Source: Flavobacterium panacagri
Lineage (GTDB): Bacteria; Bacteroidota; Bacteroidia; Flavobacteriales; Flavobacteriaceae
NCBI RefSeq assembly: GCF_030378165.1
Contig: NZ_CP119766.1
Location: forward strand, 1,736,001 to 1,800,000
Reading direction: 5' to 3'
Length of the DNA stretch: 64,000 bases
Part shown: piece after piece, positions 35,701 through 44,130 of the stretch
How positions within the stretch are numbered: position 1 is the first letter of the stretch
Layout: each line of letters begins with the position of its first letter
The notes under the pieces: model-generated
What the model was told of the DNA's origin: nothing
What the model saw: only the letters and a program-made list of their open reading frames with translations
Database searches by the model: none
Translations under genes and position numbers: made by a program

Positions 35701-38402
35701 TAATTCGTGTTGAAGACACAAACGACGGTCATGCAACTGCTCTAACCGTAAATATCGATTGGCCAATCTGGTCTGGAAAAACACGTAACAGAGATGCTTC
35801 AACAGCTAATATGTTAGTTTTTTCTACAGATAAAAAGAATTATGCCGTTGGAGAAAAAGCTCAGATTTCTTTCCCTTCTAGTGAAGGCGGACGTGCCTTG
35901 ATTTCTGTTGAAAATGGCTCAAGAGTGGTACAAACCATTTGGGCAGAAACAAAAAAAGGAGAAACAAAAGTTGAGGTTCCAATTACTGGAGCAATGGCGC
36001 CAAATGTTTATTTTAATATTACATTGCTACAGCCTCACGCGACAACTAAAAACGATTCGCCAATTCGTATGTACGGAATTGTTCCAATTGAAGTGGTGGA
36101 TAAAAACACGATTTTAGCACCAACTCTGAACATGCCAGATGTATTAAGGCCAGAACAGCCGTTCACAGTAAAAGTTGGAGAGAAATCAGGTAAAGAAATG
36201 ACGTATACGATTGCGGTTGTTGATGAAGGACTTTTGGATTTAACTCGTTTTAAAACACCAAATGCCTGGGATAGTTTCTATGTTCGTGAGGCACTTGGAG
36301 TAAAAACCTGGGATGTTTATGATGATGTAATTGGTGCTTATGGCGGAAAAATAAATCAGATTTTCAGTATTGGTGGAGATCAGGATTTAGGAGGCGGAAA
36401 AGCCAAAAAAGCCAATCGCTTTAAACCTGTAGTATTGTATTACGGGCCATTTAAATTAGGTAAAGGAGAAACGAAATCACATGAATTAAAACTCCCAAAA
36501 TACATTGGTTCGGTTCGAACAATGGTAGTAGCGGGAGATGCAAATACAAGCGCTTACGGAAGTGTAGAAAAAGCGACACAGGTTAAGAGTCCGCTGATGG
36601 TATTGGCTTCGTTACCTAGAAAGATTTCGCCATCAGAAAAAGTGACACTTCCGGTTACGGTTTTTGCGACTGAAAGCAAAATTAAAAACGTAACAATTCA
36701 GGTAAAAACAAGCAACGGATTAAAAGTTGCTGGAAGTGCTGTTCAGAAACTGAATTTTGCGCAGCCAGATGAAAAGATGGCGTATTTCAATTTAGTTGTA
36801 GGTGCAGCAACGGGAATTGCAAAAGTTCAGGTAATTGCAACATCTGGAAGTGAGAAATCAACTTATGATGTTGAAATCGATATGACAAATCCGAATCCAG
36901 TTACAAGTACTTTTACAGATGTTGTTTTATCTCCAAATAGTGCCAAAACAATTTCATGGAAAACTTTCGGAATTGCAGGAAGCAACAAAGCAAGATTAGA
37001 AGTTTCGTCAATGCCATCAATGAATTTGAATGGAAGATTACAATTCTTGATTCAATATCCGCATGGTTGTGTAGAGCAGACTACTTCTTCGGTTTTTCCT
37101 CAATTGTACTTAAGCGACGTGGCTGATATTGATGCGAAACGCAAAGATTTGATTCAGAAAAACATTGCAGCGGGAATTGCGAGATTAGGGAATTTCCAAT
37201 TATCAAACGGCGGATTGCCTTACTGGCAGGGAAATGCAATTGCAGATGATTGGGGAACTTCTTATGCTGGACATTTCTTAATTGAGGCAGAGAAAAAAGG
37301 ATATGTATTGCCAATTAATTTCAAATCAAAATGGCTATCGTATCAGCAGAAAGAAGCGAAACAATGGCGTTTTGAGCCTAAATATGGAAATGATTTAGCT
37401 CAGGCTTATAGATTGTATACTTTGGCTTTAGCAGGAAGTGCCGATTTATCTTCAATGAACAGATTGCGTGAAACAAAAGGAATTTCGAACGAAAGTATGC
37501 TTCGTTTGGCTGCGGCTTATGTTTTGGCAGGGCAAAAATCGGCTGGACAAAGTTTGTTCTTGAAAACTAGTATTGATGGAAGTTCAGATGGCTACAGTTA
37601 TTACTATTATGGTTCTAGCGAACGAAACAGGGCTATGGCTTTAGAAACAATGCTTCTTTTAGATCAGAAACAAAAAGCATTTGTAACAGCTTCTAAATTA
37701 GCTAAAGAAATGTCGGCTAACCAGTGGATGAGTACGCAGACAACGGCTTATTGCTTGTATGCAATGTCGAAATTTGCGGTTAGCAACGGCCCAAAAGGAA
37801 TTAATATTCAGTTTAGTAAAAACGGAAAAGGCGAGACGATAAATACTGGCAAGTCAGTTGCAGATCGTAGTTTGTCTGTTGCTTCTGGCACAAACAGTAT
37901 TACTCTGAAAAACAATAAAAACAATACCGTTTATGTTCGCATATTGAATACAGGAATATTGCCAATTGGTCAAGAAAATGCAGTTCAAAGTGATGTTTCA
38001 GCTTCAATTGTTTTCAAAAATAGAAAAGGAAGTATAATCAATGTTTCAAGAATTAATCAGGGAACTGAATTTGTTGCCGAGGTTACCGTTAAAAATCAAA
38101 GAGGAGAAAGTGTTCAAAATGTGGCGTTATCACAGATTCTGCCATCAGGATTCGAAATTGTAAACACTCGTTTCACAGATTACGGAGATGCTGTAAACAA
38201 CATCGCTGATTATATTGACATTCGTGACGATAGAACGAATTTCTATTTCGGAATGAAAGCCAGAGAAACAAAAGTTTTCCGTATTCTGCTGAATGCATCT
38301 TATTTAGGGAATTATTATTTACCTGGATTGCAATGCGAAGCGATGTATGACAATACATTCTTGGCACGAACAAAAGGTTTCTGGGTTGAAGTTGTTAAAT
38401 AA
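32715..38402 (+). CDS. Alpha-2-macroglobulin family lipoprotein
   Basis: A 1895-residue periplasmic protease trap, usually partnered with PBP1C. It starts at GTG. Residues 1-19 are a lipoprotein signal ending in FQSC (C19). MG-type beta domains follow, with MG-like repeats and a YGERGVWRPGDNLYLSF segment near 675. The thioester CVEQ lies near residue 1452 (HGCVEQTTSS), so the covalent trapping chemistry is intact. Two odd insertions are an Ala/Val/Glu-rich stretch near residues 310-350 and an acidic, tyrosine-rich run near 510-550. pbpC follows 129 bp downstream, as in E. coli. Confidence 0.94.
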   Translation: MKVKGLALVFFVFFIFQSCGRKSAADFNSDFSLFKDYITSFTGGIVSSDSDIRVVLAFDKNDWKPNQELDDDLFDISPSVSGKVVALSTNTLAFIPEKKLKMGTEYQVTLNLDKLTAIPKEKEKELSKFNFTVKTVKQDFTINTGDIQSYSKEYQYLNCVLKTADNIDLETAQKLVEAKHNGNNLKIKFEKTNGLAKEFRFIIDSIQRQSEASNLEIIYDGNDFDIDQKGQIDFPITSINEFKVIKVEVPDGNNQQVLINFSEPLEKGQDFAGLVSIQNTNNLKFSTQGNLLKVYFTNQNTPKKEEPVAVAVTEPVEVAVDSAAVVIDSAAVAVESAVAVVEDAVEYVPDEQPEQVVTGELLLEVFEGIESQYGKKLESNYSEKISFDQIKPNIRFVKNGTILPSSNNLKLNFEAVNLSAVDVKVYKIYKNNILQFLQYNELNGGQNLKKVAQPIAKTTLNLRESTLVNLTKWNTYALDLSKIIKPEPGAIYRVEFVYKKKYSLYKCETSDGNDEEAEEEEVDENDVNYSGNSYDDYYYYDDYDWRESQDPCTGSYYYNARIATNILASDLGVIAKRGENKSYLFAVNNIVTTEPVSNARVDLYNFQQQKIATEATSSEGIASFQLDKFAYFAIVTLGDQSTYVKLDDGLSLSVSNFDVAGETLQKGLKGFIYGERGVWRPGDNLYLSFILNDAANKLPKSHPIKFRLNDPNGKTVYQTVQRTNDLNHYAFVVPTNQDAPTGNWEAMVSVGGAKFYKSIKIETIKPNRLKIKNTFSRKTLSASYPNTDNLEVTWLHGAIAKNLNVEMQAKFSQQTTTFKGYEKYSFDDIVRQFSTEEINVFSGKLNESGKASVNIQPRLQGQAPGMLRASFITKVYEEGGDFSTDVMSTTYSPYQTYVGLKTPELNKYNMLETRTNNRFEVVTVDENGRPKAVRNLEVRIYKVDWRWWWDSSSDNLSNYNSSNSTTAYKSIVINTDSSGKGSFQFALTDEEWGRYLIRVEDTNDGHATALTVNIDWPIWSGKTRNRDASTANMLVFSTDKKNYAVGEKAQISFPSSEGGRALISVENGSRVVQTIWAETKKGETKVEVPITGAMAPNVYFNITLLQPHATTKNDSPIRMYGIVPIEVVDKNTILAPTLNMPDVLRPEQPFTVKVGEKSGKEMTYTIAVVDEGLLDLTRFKTPNAWDSFYVREALGVKTWDVYDDVIGAYGGKINQIFSIGGDQDLGGGKAKKANRFKPVVLYYGPFKLGKGETKSHELKLPKYIGSVRTMVVAGDANTSAYGSVEKATQVKSPLMVLASLPRKISPSEKVTLPVTVFATESKIKNVTIQVKTSNGLKVAGSAVQKLNFAQPDEKMAYFNLVVGAATGIAKVQVIATSGSEKSTYDVEIDMTNPNPVTSTFTDVVLSPNSAKTISWKTFGIAGSNKARLEVSSMPSMNLNGRLQFLIQYPHGCVEQTTSSVFPQLYLSDVADIDAKRKDLIQKNIAAGIARLGNFQLSNGGLPYWQGNAIADDWGTSYAGHFLIEAEKKGYVLPINFKSKWLSYQQKEAKQWRFEPKYGNDLAQAYRLYTLALAGSADLSSMNRLRETKGISNESMLRLAAAYVLAGQKSAGQSLFLKTSIDGSSDGYSYYYYGSSERNRAMALETMLLLDQKQKAFVTASKLAKEMSANQWMSTQTTAYCLYAMSKFAVSNGPKGINIQFSKNGKGETINTGKSVADRSLSVASGTNSITLKNNKNNTVYVRILNTGILPIGQENAVQSDVSASIVFKNRKGSIINVSRINQGTEFVAEVTVKNQRGESVQNVALSQILPSGFEIVNTRFTDYGDAVNNIADYIDIRDDRTNFYFGMKARETKVFRILLNASYLGNYYLPGLQCEAMYDNTFLARTKGFWVEVVK

Positions 38403-38407
38403 AGTCT

Positions 38408-38471
38408 CCCGCAGATTTTGCAGATCAAGCAGATAAAAATAAAAATCTGCATAATCTGCGGAATCTGCGAG
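38408..38471. repeat. Imperfect inverted repeat between the A2M gene and pbpC
   Basis: CGCAGATTTTGCAGAT-type words on the left and ATCTGCATAATCTGCGG-type words on the right. It is followed by CTTAGCG/CTTTGCG words up to the pbpC start. Confidence 0.6.
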
Positions 38472-38531
38472 TAAAAAACTTAGCGAACTTTGCGAATAAC
38501 TTAGCGTCTTTGCGGTTAAATAATTACTACG

Positions 38532-40907
38532 TTGAAAAATAAATTAAAAGCGTTTTTCCAACGCATCATAAACTGGATAAAAAGAAACAAAATAAAATCA
38601 GCAATTGCCTTTGTGCTCTTGCTGATTTACTATTTTTCGATACCTCGAACTTTGTTCAAAGAACCTTATTCAACAGTTATTGAAAGTAAAGAAGGAGAAC
38701 TTCTTGGGGCTAAAATTGCCCGCGACGGACAATGGCGTTTTCCTGCGCAGGACAGTGTTCCTGCTAAATTCAAAAAGTGTATTGTATATTTTGAAGACGA
38801 ATATTTCTATAAACATCCCGGTTTTAATCCCGGAGCGATGATAAATGCTTTTAAACAAAACAAAAAAGCTGGAAAAGTAGTCAGAGGAGGAAGTACGTTA
38901 ACTCAACAAGTTATCCGATTATCAAGAAAAGGAAAAAACAGAACTTATTTTGAAAAAATCATCGAAATAATTCTTGCCACTCGATTAGAATTAGGGTATT
39001 CCAAAGATCAGATTCTCGAAATGTACGCGGCGCATGCACCATTTGGGGGAAATGTTGTGGGACTGGAAATGGCTTCTTGGCGTTATTTTGGTGTGCAGTC
39101 CAATCAACTATCATGGGCAGAAAATGCAGTTTTGGCCGTTTTGCCAAATGCTCCAAGTTTAATTTATCCTGGAAAAAATCAGATAAAATTACTGAATAAA
39201 CGCAACAGACTCTTATTAAAACTACATCAGGAGGGCATAATTGACAAGCAGACATACGAACTTTCAATAGAAGAACCATTACCACAAAAACCTTATGATC
39301 TGCCTCAAATCGCACCTCATTTATTGCAGAGAGTGGCTAAAAGTGAAGAAGGAACAAGAGTCAAAACTACGATTGATTACGCTTTGCAAAATCGCGTTAA
39401 TCAAATTGCAAGATATTATTACAATCAGTACAAGCAGAATGAAGTTCATAATCTGGCTATTTTGGTAATTGATGTTCAAAGCAGAAATGTAATGAGCTAT
39501 GTTGGAAATTCTCCAGCAGACAGTGATCATCAAAAAGATGTCGATATTATCGATGCACCAAGGAGCACAGGAAGTATCTTGAAACCCCTTTTGTACGGCG
39601 CGATGCTGGACGACGGCGAATTACTGCCTAATACTTTAGTGGCAGACGTTCCAACACAGATTTCAGGATATACACCTCAGAATTTCAATTTAACTTTTGA
39701 TGGAGCTGTTCCTGCGCATCGGGCATTGTCACGTTCTTTGAATATTCCGGCGGTTTTAATGCTTCAGGAATTTACTGTCAATAAATTTTATGAGGAATTG
39801 CAAAAGTTCAAATTGAAAAATATAAATAAAACGCCAGATCATTATGGCTTGTCACTTATTTTAGGAGGTGCCGAAAGCAATTTATGGGATTTATGCAGAA
39901 CATACGCCAATTTATCTTCAACACTGAATTATTTTACTAAACATCAGGCGAAATACAGAACCAATGAGTTTACCGAGTTAAACTATAAAAACGATTTTAA
40001 GTCCGATTTTGGATCAGAAACTACTCAGAAGAACATTCTAGGTGCAGGATCAATTTGGCTAACTTATAACGCAATGGAAGAAGTGAACAGGCCAGAAGGA
40101 GATGAAGCGTGGAAATTTTATGACAGTTCATTGAAAATTGCATGGAAAACAGGAACCAGTTTCGGGAATAGAGATGCATGGGCCATCGGAACCAATTCGA
40201 GATATGTGGTTGGTGTTTGGGTCGGAAATGCAACTGGAGAAGGAAGACCGACTTTGACAGGAGTTACTAGTGCAGCACCTATTTTATTCGACGTTTTTAA
40301 TGTACTGCCAAGGCAAAGATGGTTTGATACACCTTATAAAGATTTAGCAGAAGTTGAGGTTTGTCGTTTAAGCGGTTATCTCGCAAAGGATAATTGTCCG
40401 AAAATCAAACAATGGGTTGCTAAAAAAGGAAAATCGACTAAAGTTTGTCCGTATCACAGAACGATTCATTTAGACAAAACAGAACAGTTTCAGGTCAACA
40501 GCAGTTGTGAAAATGTCGAAAACATTATAACGAAAAACTGGTTTGTACTGCCTCCGGTTATGGCTTGGTATTACAAAAGCCAGCATATAGAATATTTGCC
40601 ATTGCCTCCGTTTAAAGAAGGATGTGAAGGAACGCAAACCACCACAATGGATTTTATTTATCCAAAAGCCAACAGTAAAATCTATCTGACAAAAGATTTT
40701 AATAGTAACGTTCAGCCTGTTATTTTAAAAGTGGCTTATTCTGAAAGAGATAAAGAATTGTTTTGGTATGTAGATGATGTTTATAAAGCTACAACCAAAA
40801 CCTTTCATGAGCTGCCTATTACCCCGACAGCAGGAATACATTATGTTACAGTTGTAGATGCTTCAGGAAATGAAATTAGACGAAAAATTGAAATTGTGAG
40901 AGAATAA
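38532..40907 (+). CDS. pbpC: Penicillin-binding protein 1C
   Basis: Bifunctional peptidoglycan synthase with an N-terminal membrane anchor (residues about 22-40). The GT51 transglycosylase part has FEDEYFYKHPGFNP near 85 and RGGSTLTQQVIRL near 115. In the transpeptidase part the Ser-x-x-Lys is in STGSILKP near 345, SLN near 400 and KTG near 540 (WKTGTSFGNRDAWA). The C-terminal BiPBP_C domain begins near 705. Length 791 is typical. The start is TTG, with no ATG near, and there is no obvious Shine-Dalgarno. It is paired with the A2M gene for wall repair after protease attack. Confidence 0.95.
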   Translation: MKNKLKAFFQRIINWIKRNKIKSAIAFVLLLIYYFSIPRTLFKEPYSTVIESKEGELLGAKIARDGQWRFPAQDSVPAKFKKCIVYFEDEYFYKHPGFNPGAMINAFKQNKKAGKVVRGGSTLTQQVIRLSRKGKNRTYFEKIIEIILATRLELGYSKDQILEMYAAHAPFGGNVVGLEMASWRYFGVQSNQLSWAENAVLAVLPNAPSLIYPGKNQIKLLNKRNRLLLKLHQEGIIDKQTYELSIEEPLPQKPYDLPQIAPHLLQRVAKSEEGTRVKTTIDYALQNRVNQIARYYYNQYKQNEVHNLAILVIDVQSRNVMSYVGNSPADSDHQKDVDIIDAPRSTGSILKPLLYGAMLDDGELLPNTLVADVPTQISGYTPQNFNLTFDGAVPAHRALSRSLNIPAVLMLQEFTVNKFYEELQKFKLKNINKTPDHYGLSLILGGAESNLWDLCRTYANLSSTLNYFTKHQAKYRTNEFTELNYKNDFKSDFGSETTQKNILGAGSIWLTYNAMEEVNRPEGDEAWKFYDSSLKIAWKTGTSFGNRDAWAIGTNSRYVVGVWVGNATGEGRPTLTGVTSAAPILFDVFNVLPRQRWFDTPYKDLAEVEVCRLSGYLAKDNCPKIKQWVAKKGKSTKVCPYHRTIHLDKTEQFQVNSSCENVENIITKNWFVLPPVMAWYYKSQHIEYLPLPPFKEGCEGTQTTTMDFIYPKANSKIYLTKDFNSNVQPVILKVAYSERDKELFWYVDDVYKATTKTFHELPITPTAGIHYVTVVDASGNEIRRKIEIVRE

Positions 40908-40909
40908 TT

Positions 40910-41416
40910 TTATTGTATCATATTAAACTTTTGGTATGCTTTTTCATTTTTTGTTAGACGTAAAGTGAGCGAAGTAGTAAAGCCTTTATAGGCAGGTATT
41001 TTTTCATTATCATAGGGAAGGGAATATCCTAAACCTAAATCGAACCGATTTAAAAAAGTAAATCCGCCTATTGCATACGCGTTTTTATGAGAGCTTCCTG
41101 TTTTTATAAATAGGAATTCCTTGCTATAGGATAAATGTATATCAGGAAGTCCATAATAGTTTCCGTTGTAACTGTTTGTGACTCCGTATCCCGCGCCCAG
41201 AAAGAGTTTGTTTTCATTTTTGCAGTCCAAACAAAATTCTAGTCCGCCAGTGAGAAGACTTTTGTTTGCTACTGAATAGTTTATATAGAAAATAGGCTCA
41301 AACGTAAAATCAGATTTGGTGTTTTGAGCATTTACACTGAAAGAAAATAAGACTAGCACTAAGCAATAAATACCTAATTTTCCTGAATATGATTTATAAA
41401 AATTTCTAAAAGGCAT
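40910..41416 (-). CDS. Hypothetical exported protein
   Basis: A 168-residue protein with a signal peptide (about residues 1-31, ending SVNAQ). The mature part has alternating short strands (KLFLGAGYGVTNSYNG, FDLGLGYSLPYDNE) and ends TSLTLRLTKNEKAYQKFNMIQ, so an outer-membrane or secreted beta-rich fold is likely. No family is recognised. It is convergent with pbpC with a gap of only two bases. Confidence 0.7.
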   Translation of the reverse strand: MPFRNFYKSYSGKLGIYCLVLVLFSFSVNAQNTKSDFTFEPIFYINYSVANKSLLTGGLEFCLDCKNENKLFLGAGYGVTNSYNGNYYGLPDIHLSYSKEFLFIKTGSSHKNAYAIGGFTFLNRFDLGLGYSLPYDNEKIPAYKGFTTSLTLRLTKNEKAYQKFNMIQ

Positions 41417-41564
41417 AATAGAGTATTAAAAATGAAATTTTCATAAACATATTTAAATATAAATGATTTAGTAGCGCTATTAAGTTTTTTTTATGTTATT
41501 ATATGACAGAAAGGAAGTTTTTTATGAAATAGTAAAAAGAAATATGCTAATGAAAATGAGTGCC

Positions 41565-41645
41565 TAGCCCAGATAGAAGCGGTATCCTTTTTCTGGTCTC
41601 GTTCCTAAAAACGAGACCAGAAAAAGATACAAGCGGATAGCTGGA
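41565..41645 (+). repeat. Flavo-1-like RNA repeat, copy C
   Basis: Arms TAGCCCAGATAGAAGCGGTA and ACAAGCGGATAGCTGGAA. The central hairpin is longer than in the other copies: CTGGTCTCGTT / AACGAGACCAG. The covarying pair is CCAG/CTGG as in copy B. Confidence 0.7.
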
Positions 41646-41661
41646 AATTGCTTCTGAAAAT

Positions 41662-41715
41662 TAGCCACGAATTCATGAATTATTATAAAAAAATTAATTC
41701 GTGAATTTGTGGCTA
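41662..41715. repeat. Inverted repeat TAGCCACGAATT...
   Basis: 21-bp arms (41662-41682 and 41695-41715) with two mismatches. It lies directly after repeat copy C and before the RNase G terminator. Confidence 0.65.
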
Positions 41716-41732
41716 TTTAAAAAAAAAGTCAC

Positions 41733-41767
41733 AAAAAAACCGCCAATCTCACGAAAGGCGGTTTTTG
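41733..41767 (-). terminator. Terminator of RNase G gene
   Basis: Stem AAAAACCGCC / GGCGGTTTTT, with a T run on the minus strand. Confidence 0.85.
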
Positions 41768-41771
41768 TTTT

Positions 41772-43316
41772 TTATTCTGAAATAACATTTCCTTTTTTGT
41801 CGTAGAAATGGTATTCTAAGTACGTGTAAGCGTCACGAGGTATGATTTTCACCCATTTCTTATGTTCAAAAAACCATTTTGAACGTAATGATGGAAAACC
41901 TTTGCTGAGATATGCAGCCACAAACGGATGTGTGTTAAGCACAACTTTATTGTGGGTTTTTAAAAGTCTTTCTAAATCAGAGGTGATCTTGTCAATTATT
42001 AATATTGGCGCTTCAATTTCGCCATTGACTTTATTTGGATCTTCTTCTCTAGTTTTAATGTTAACTTCTGGTCTTACGCGCTGTCTGGTAATCTGGACAA
42101 GTCCAAATTTACTTGGCGGTAATATTTTATGCTTTGCTTTATCGTCGCTCATTTCTTCTCGCAAGAAGTCGAACAAAACTTTCCTGTTTTCAGGATTAGA
42201 CATATCGATAAAATCAACTACTATGATTCCGCCCATATCTCGAAGACGTAATTGTCTTGCGATTTCTGCAGCGGCAATCATATTAACTTCCATGGCTGTG
42301 TCTTCTTGGTTGGTCGCCTTATTGGAACGGTTTCCGCTGTTGACGTCAATAACGTGCAACGCTTCAGTGTGTTCTATGATAAGATAAGCACCTTTACTCA
42401 TGGAAACAGTTCGGCCAAATGAAGTTTTGATTTGTCTCTCTATATTGTATTTCTCGAAAATCGGAGTGTCATTTGATTGATAAAACTTAACAATCGATTG
42501 TTTTGAAGGTGCAATTTCTTGCAGATACTCCTTCGTTTGATGGTACAACTCTTCATCATCTATTTGAATACCGCTGAAGGTATCATTGAATACATCTCTT
42601 AATATTGAAGAAGCTCTGTTAAGCTCTCCTAATACTTTTGATGGATGATGAGCAGTTGGTAATTTTTTACACATTGCAGACCATCTGCCAAGCAGGTTCT
42701 GCAAATCTTTTTCTAATTCGGCTACGTTTTTGCCTTCGGCTACTGTACGAACAATAACACCAAATCCTTTAGGTTTGATCGATAGAACAAGTTTTTTTAG
42801 ACGATCCTTTTCTTTTTTGTCTTCTATTTTTTGAGAAATAGAAACACGATCAGAAAAAGGAACTAGAACGATAAATCTTCCGGCAAGAGAAAGCTCAGCA
42901 CTTATTCTTGGGCCTTTGGTCGATATAGGTTCTTTAACTACTTGAACTAAGACAGATTGATTGGCACTTAAAATATCAGTAATGATGCCATCTTTGTCAA
43001 TCTCTTTTTCAAACTGAAAGGTTTTTAGGGAGAAATCTTTTATTTTACCTGCGCTTACAAGTTTTATGAATTTCAGCTGAGAAGCTAGATTGGGACCCAA
43101 ATCGTGATAATGTAAAAAGGCATCTTTTTCGAAACCTACATTCACAAAAGCAGCATTAAGTCCAGCAACTGGTTTTCTGATTTTGGCAATAAAAATATCG
43201 CCAACCTGAAAGTTGCTTTTTTCTTCTTCTTTGTGTAATTCAATTAGTTTTCCATCTTTTAATAAGGCAAAATCTACTGCTTCAGAACTAGATCTAATGA
43301 TTAATTCTTTATTCAC
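41772..43316 (-). CDS. rng: Ribonuclease E/G family endoribonuclease
   Basis: Single-strand-specific endonuclease for RNA processing and decay. The S1 domain lies near residues 37-120 (NFQVGDIFIAKIRKPVAGLNAAFVNVG). The catalytic region has VIDVNSGNRS near 321 and IIVVDFIDM near 364, which give the two magnesium-binding aspartates. A DNase-I-like subdomain lies between. At 514 residues it lacks the long scaffold tail of RNase E, so it is the RNase G type. It lies downstream of HU and a small basic ribosomal-type protein on the same strand. Confidence 0.94.
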   Translation of the reverse strand: MNKELIIRSSSEAVDFALLKDGKLIELHKEEEKSNFQVGDIFIAKIRKPVAGLNAAFVNVGFEKDAFLHYHDLGPNLASQLKFIKLVSAGKIKDFSLKTFQFEKEIDKDGIITDILSANQSVLVQVVKEPISTKGPRISAELSLAGRFIVLVPFSDRVSISQKIEDKKEKDRLKKLVLSIKPKGFGVIVRTVAEGKNVAELEKDLQNLLGRWSAMCKKLPTAHHPSKVLGELNRASSILRDVFNDTFSGIQIDDEELYHQTKEYLQEIAPSKQSIVKFYQSNDTPIFEKYNIERQIKTSFGRTVSMSKGAYLIIEHTEALHVIDVNSGNRSNKATNQEDTAMEVNMIAAAEIARQLRLRDMGGIIVVDFIDMSNPENRKVLFDFLREEMSDDKAKHKILPPSKFGLVQITRQRVRPEVNIKTREEDPNKVNGEIEAPILIIDKITSDLERLLKTHNKVVLNTHPFVAAYLSKGFPSLRSKWFFEHKKWVKIIPRDAYTYLEYHFYDKKGNVISE

Positions 43317-43474
43317 ACTGTAAATTTTTATCTGTTTTTTCAGAAAATAGAGAAAAGAGAGAAGAGTATAGATTCAGAAAAAATCTAAAATCCTAAGTCT
43401 AAAATCTAAAATCTTATCTACAGATGGATTAAACAATATTTTAACAGGTATTGAACCCGGGGAAAACTAGCTGG

Positions 43475-43530
43475 CAGTTTGCAGTTCTAAGTAATCAGCA
43501 GACTGAAGACTAAAAACTGATGACTGAATA
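43475..43530. repeat. Dispersed CAGTTTGCAGT...ATCAGCAGACTG repeat
   Basis: Shares GTAATCAGCAGACTG and flanking words with 60885-60924. It consists of GACT/AAAACT words. No gene lies in 43317-43579. Confidence 0.55.
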
Positions 43531-43563
43531 CTAATTTTCAATTTCAATGAACGTTTAAAAAGA

Positions 43564-43588
43564 AAAAAGTAGTTTAAAACTACTTTTT
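43564..43588 (-). terminator. Hairpin overlapping the stop of the small basic ORF
   Basis: AAAAAGTAGTTT / AAACTACTTTTTT forms a perfect hairpin that includes the stop codon, with T residues on the minus strand. Confidence 0.65.
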
Positions 43589-43672
43589 CTTTTTGTGGCG
43601 GTTAGCTCTCGCTCTTTTCTTACGTTTGTGAGTAGCTACCTTATGTCTCTTTCTTTTTTTACCACTTGGCAT
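43580..43672 (-). CDS. 30-residue highly basic ribosomal-type protein
   Basis: A tiny open frame starting ATG at 43672: MPSGKKRKRHKVATHKRKKR followed by ARANRHKKKK. Nineteen of 30 residues are Lys, Arg or His. It is conserved in Flavobacteria in my memory, and I believe it corresponds to the extra ribosomal protein reported in the F. johnsoniae ribosome (called bL38), though I cannot verify the match here. It sits between HU and RNase G on the same strand. Its stop codon is inside a terminator hairpin. It is too short for most gene finders. Confidence 0.7.
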   Translation of the reverse strand: MPSGKKRKRHKVATHKRKKRARANRHKKKK

Positions 43673-43699
43673 ATCGTGTCTGATTTATGTTAATTAATA

Positions 43700-43990
43700 T
43701 TATTTTGCTTCGTTGTTCGTTTTTACTCCTTCTACAAAAACTTTTGCAGGTTTGAACGCAGGAATGTTGTGTGCTGGAATTTTAATTGTCGTGTTTTTAG
43801 AAATGTTTCTTCCAGTTTTTTCAGCTCTAGTTTTAACGATAAAACTACCAAAGCCTCTTAGGTAAACATTGTCTCCAGTTTCTAAAGAAGTCTTAACTTC
43901 TTCCATAAAAGTTTCTACTGTTGCTTGAACGTCTCCTTTTTCAAGACCTAGTTTCTCTGAAATCTTCGCTACGATATCTGCTTTCGTCAT
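43700..43990 (-). CDS. hup: HU/IHF family DNA-binding protein
   Basis: A 96-residue nucleoid protein. The family starts MTKADIVAKISEKLGLEKGDVQATVETF. The arm region GFGSFIVKTRAEKTGRNISKN and the DNA-contacting IPAHNIPAFKPAK are complete. It bends DNA and shapes the nucleoid. The promoter TATATTTG lies upstream (minus strand), divergent from mutY. Confidence 0.95.
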   Translation of the reverse strand: MTKADIVAKISEKLGLEKGDVQATVETFMEEVKTSLETGDNVYLRGFGSFIVKTRAEKTGRNISKNTTIKIPAHNIPAFKPAKVFVEGVKTNNEAK

Positions 43991-44039
43991 TTTCTTTCCT
44001 ATTTTATTTTATAAATGGTGTACTATTTTTTTGAGTTTG

Positions 44040-44071
44040 CAAATATAGGAATTAAAAAAATAATTAATCAA
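44040..44071 (-). promoter_or_regulatory. Promoter of the HU gene
   Basis: Minus strand TTG (44069-44071), a 21-bp spacer and TATATTTG (44040-44047). Matches the Bacteroidota consensus. Confidence 0.7.
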
Positions 44072-44104
44072 GCTAATTCGTTAAATTTTAATTACATAAA
44101 CATT

Positions 44105-44112
44105 TACTTTTG
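44105..44112 (+). promoter_or_regulatory. -7 element TACTTTTG of mutY
   Basis: Perfect TAnnTTTG, 18 bp before the ATG at 44131. It overlaps the in-frame TTG at 44110, which argues against that codon as a start. Confidence 0.6.
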
Positions 44113-44130
44113 TATTCTAAGTATTTTCAA

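Noticed and set aside
41842..42387. Plus-strand frame of 181 codons inside rng
   Set aside because: It lies wholly antisense to a well-conserved RNase G coding sequence and shows no family features.
44110..44130. TTG start giving seven additional residues for mutY
   Set aside because: The codon overlaps the -7 promoter element, and the ATG at 44131 gives the normal MutY start.
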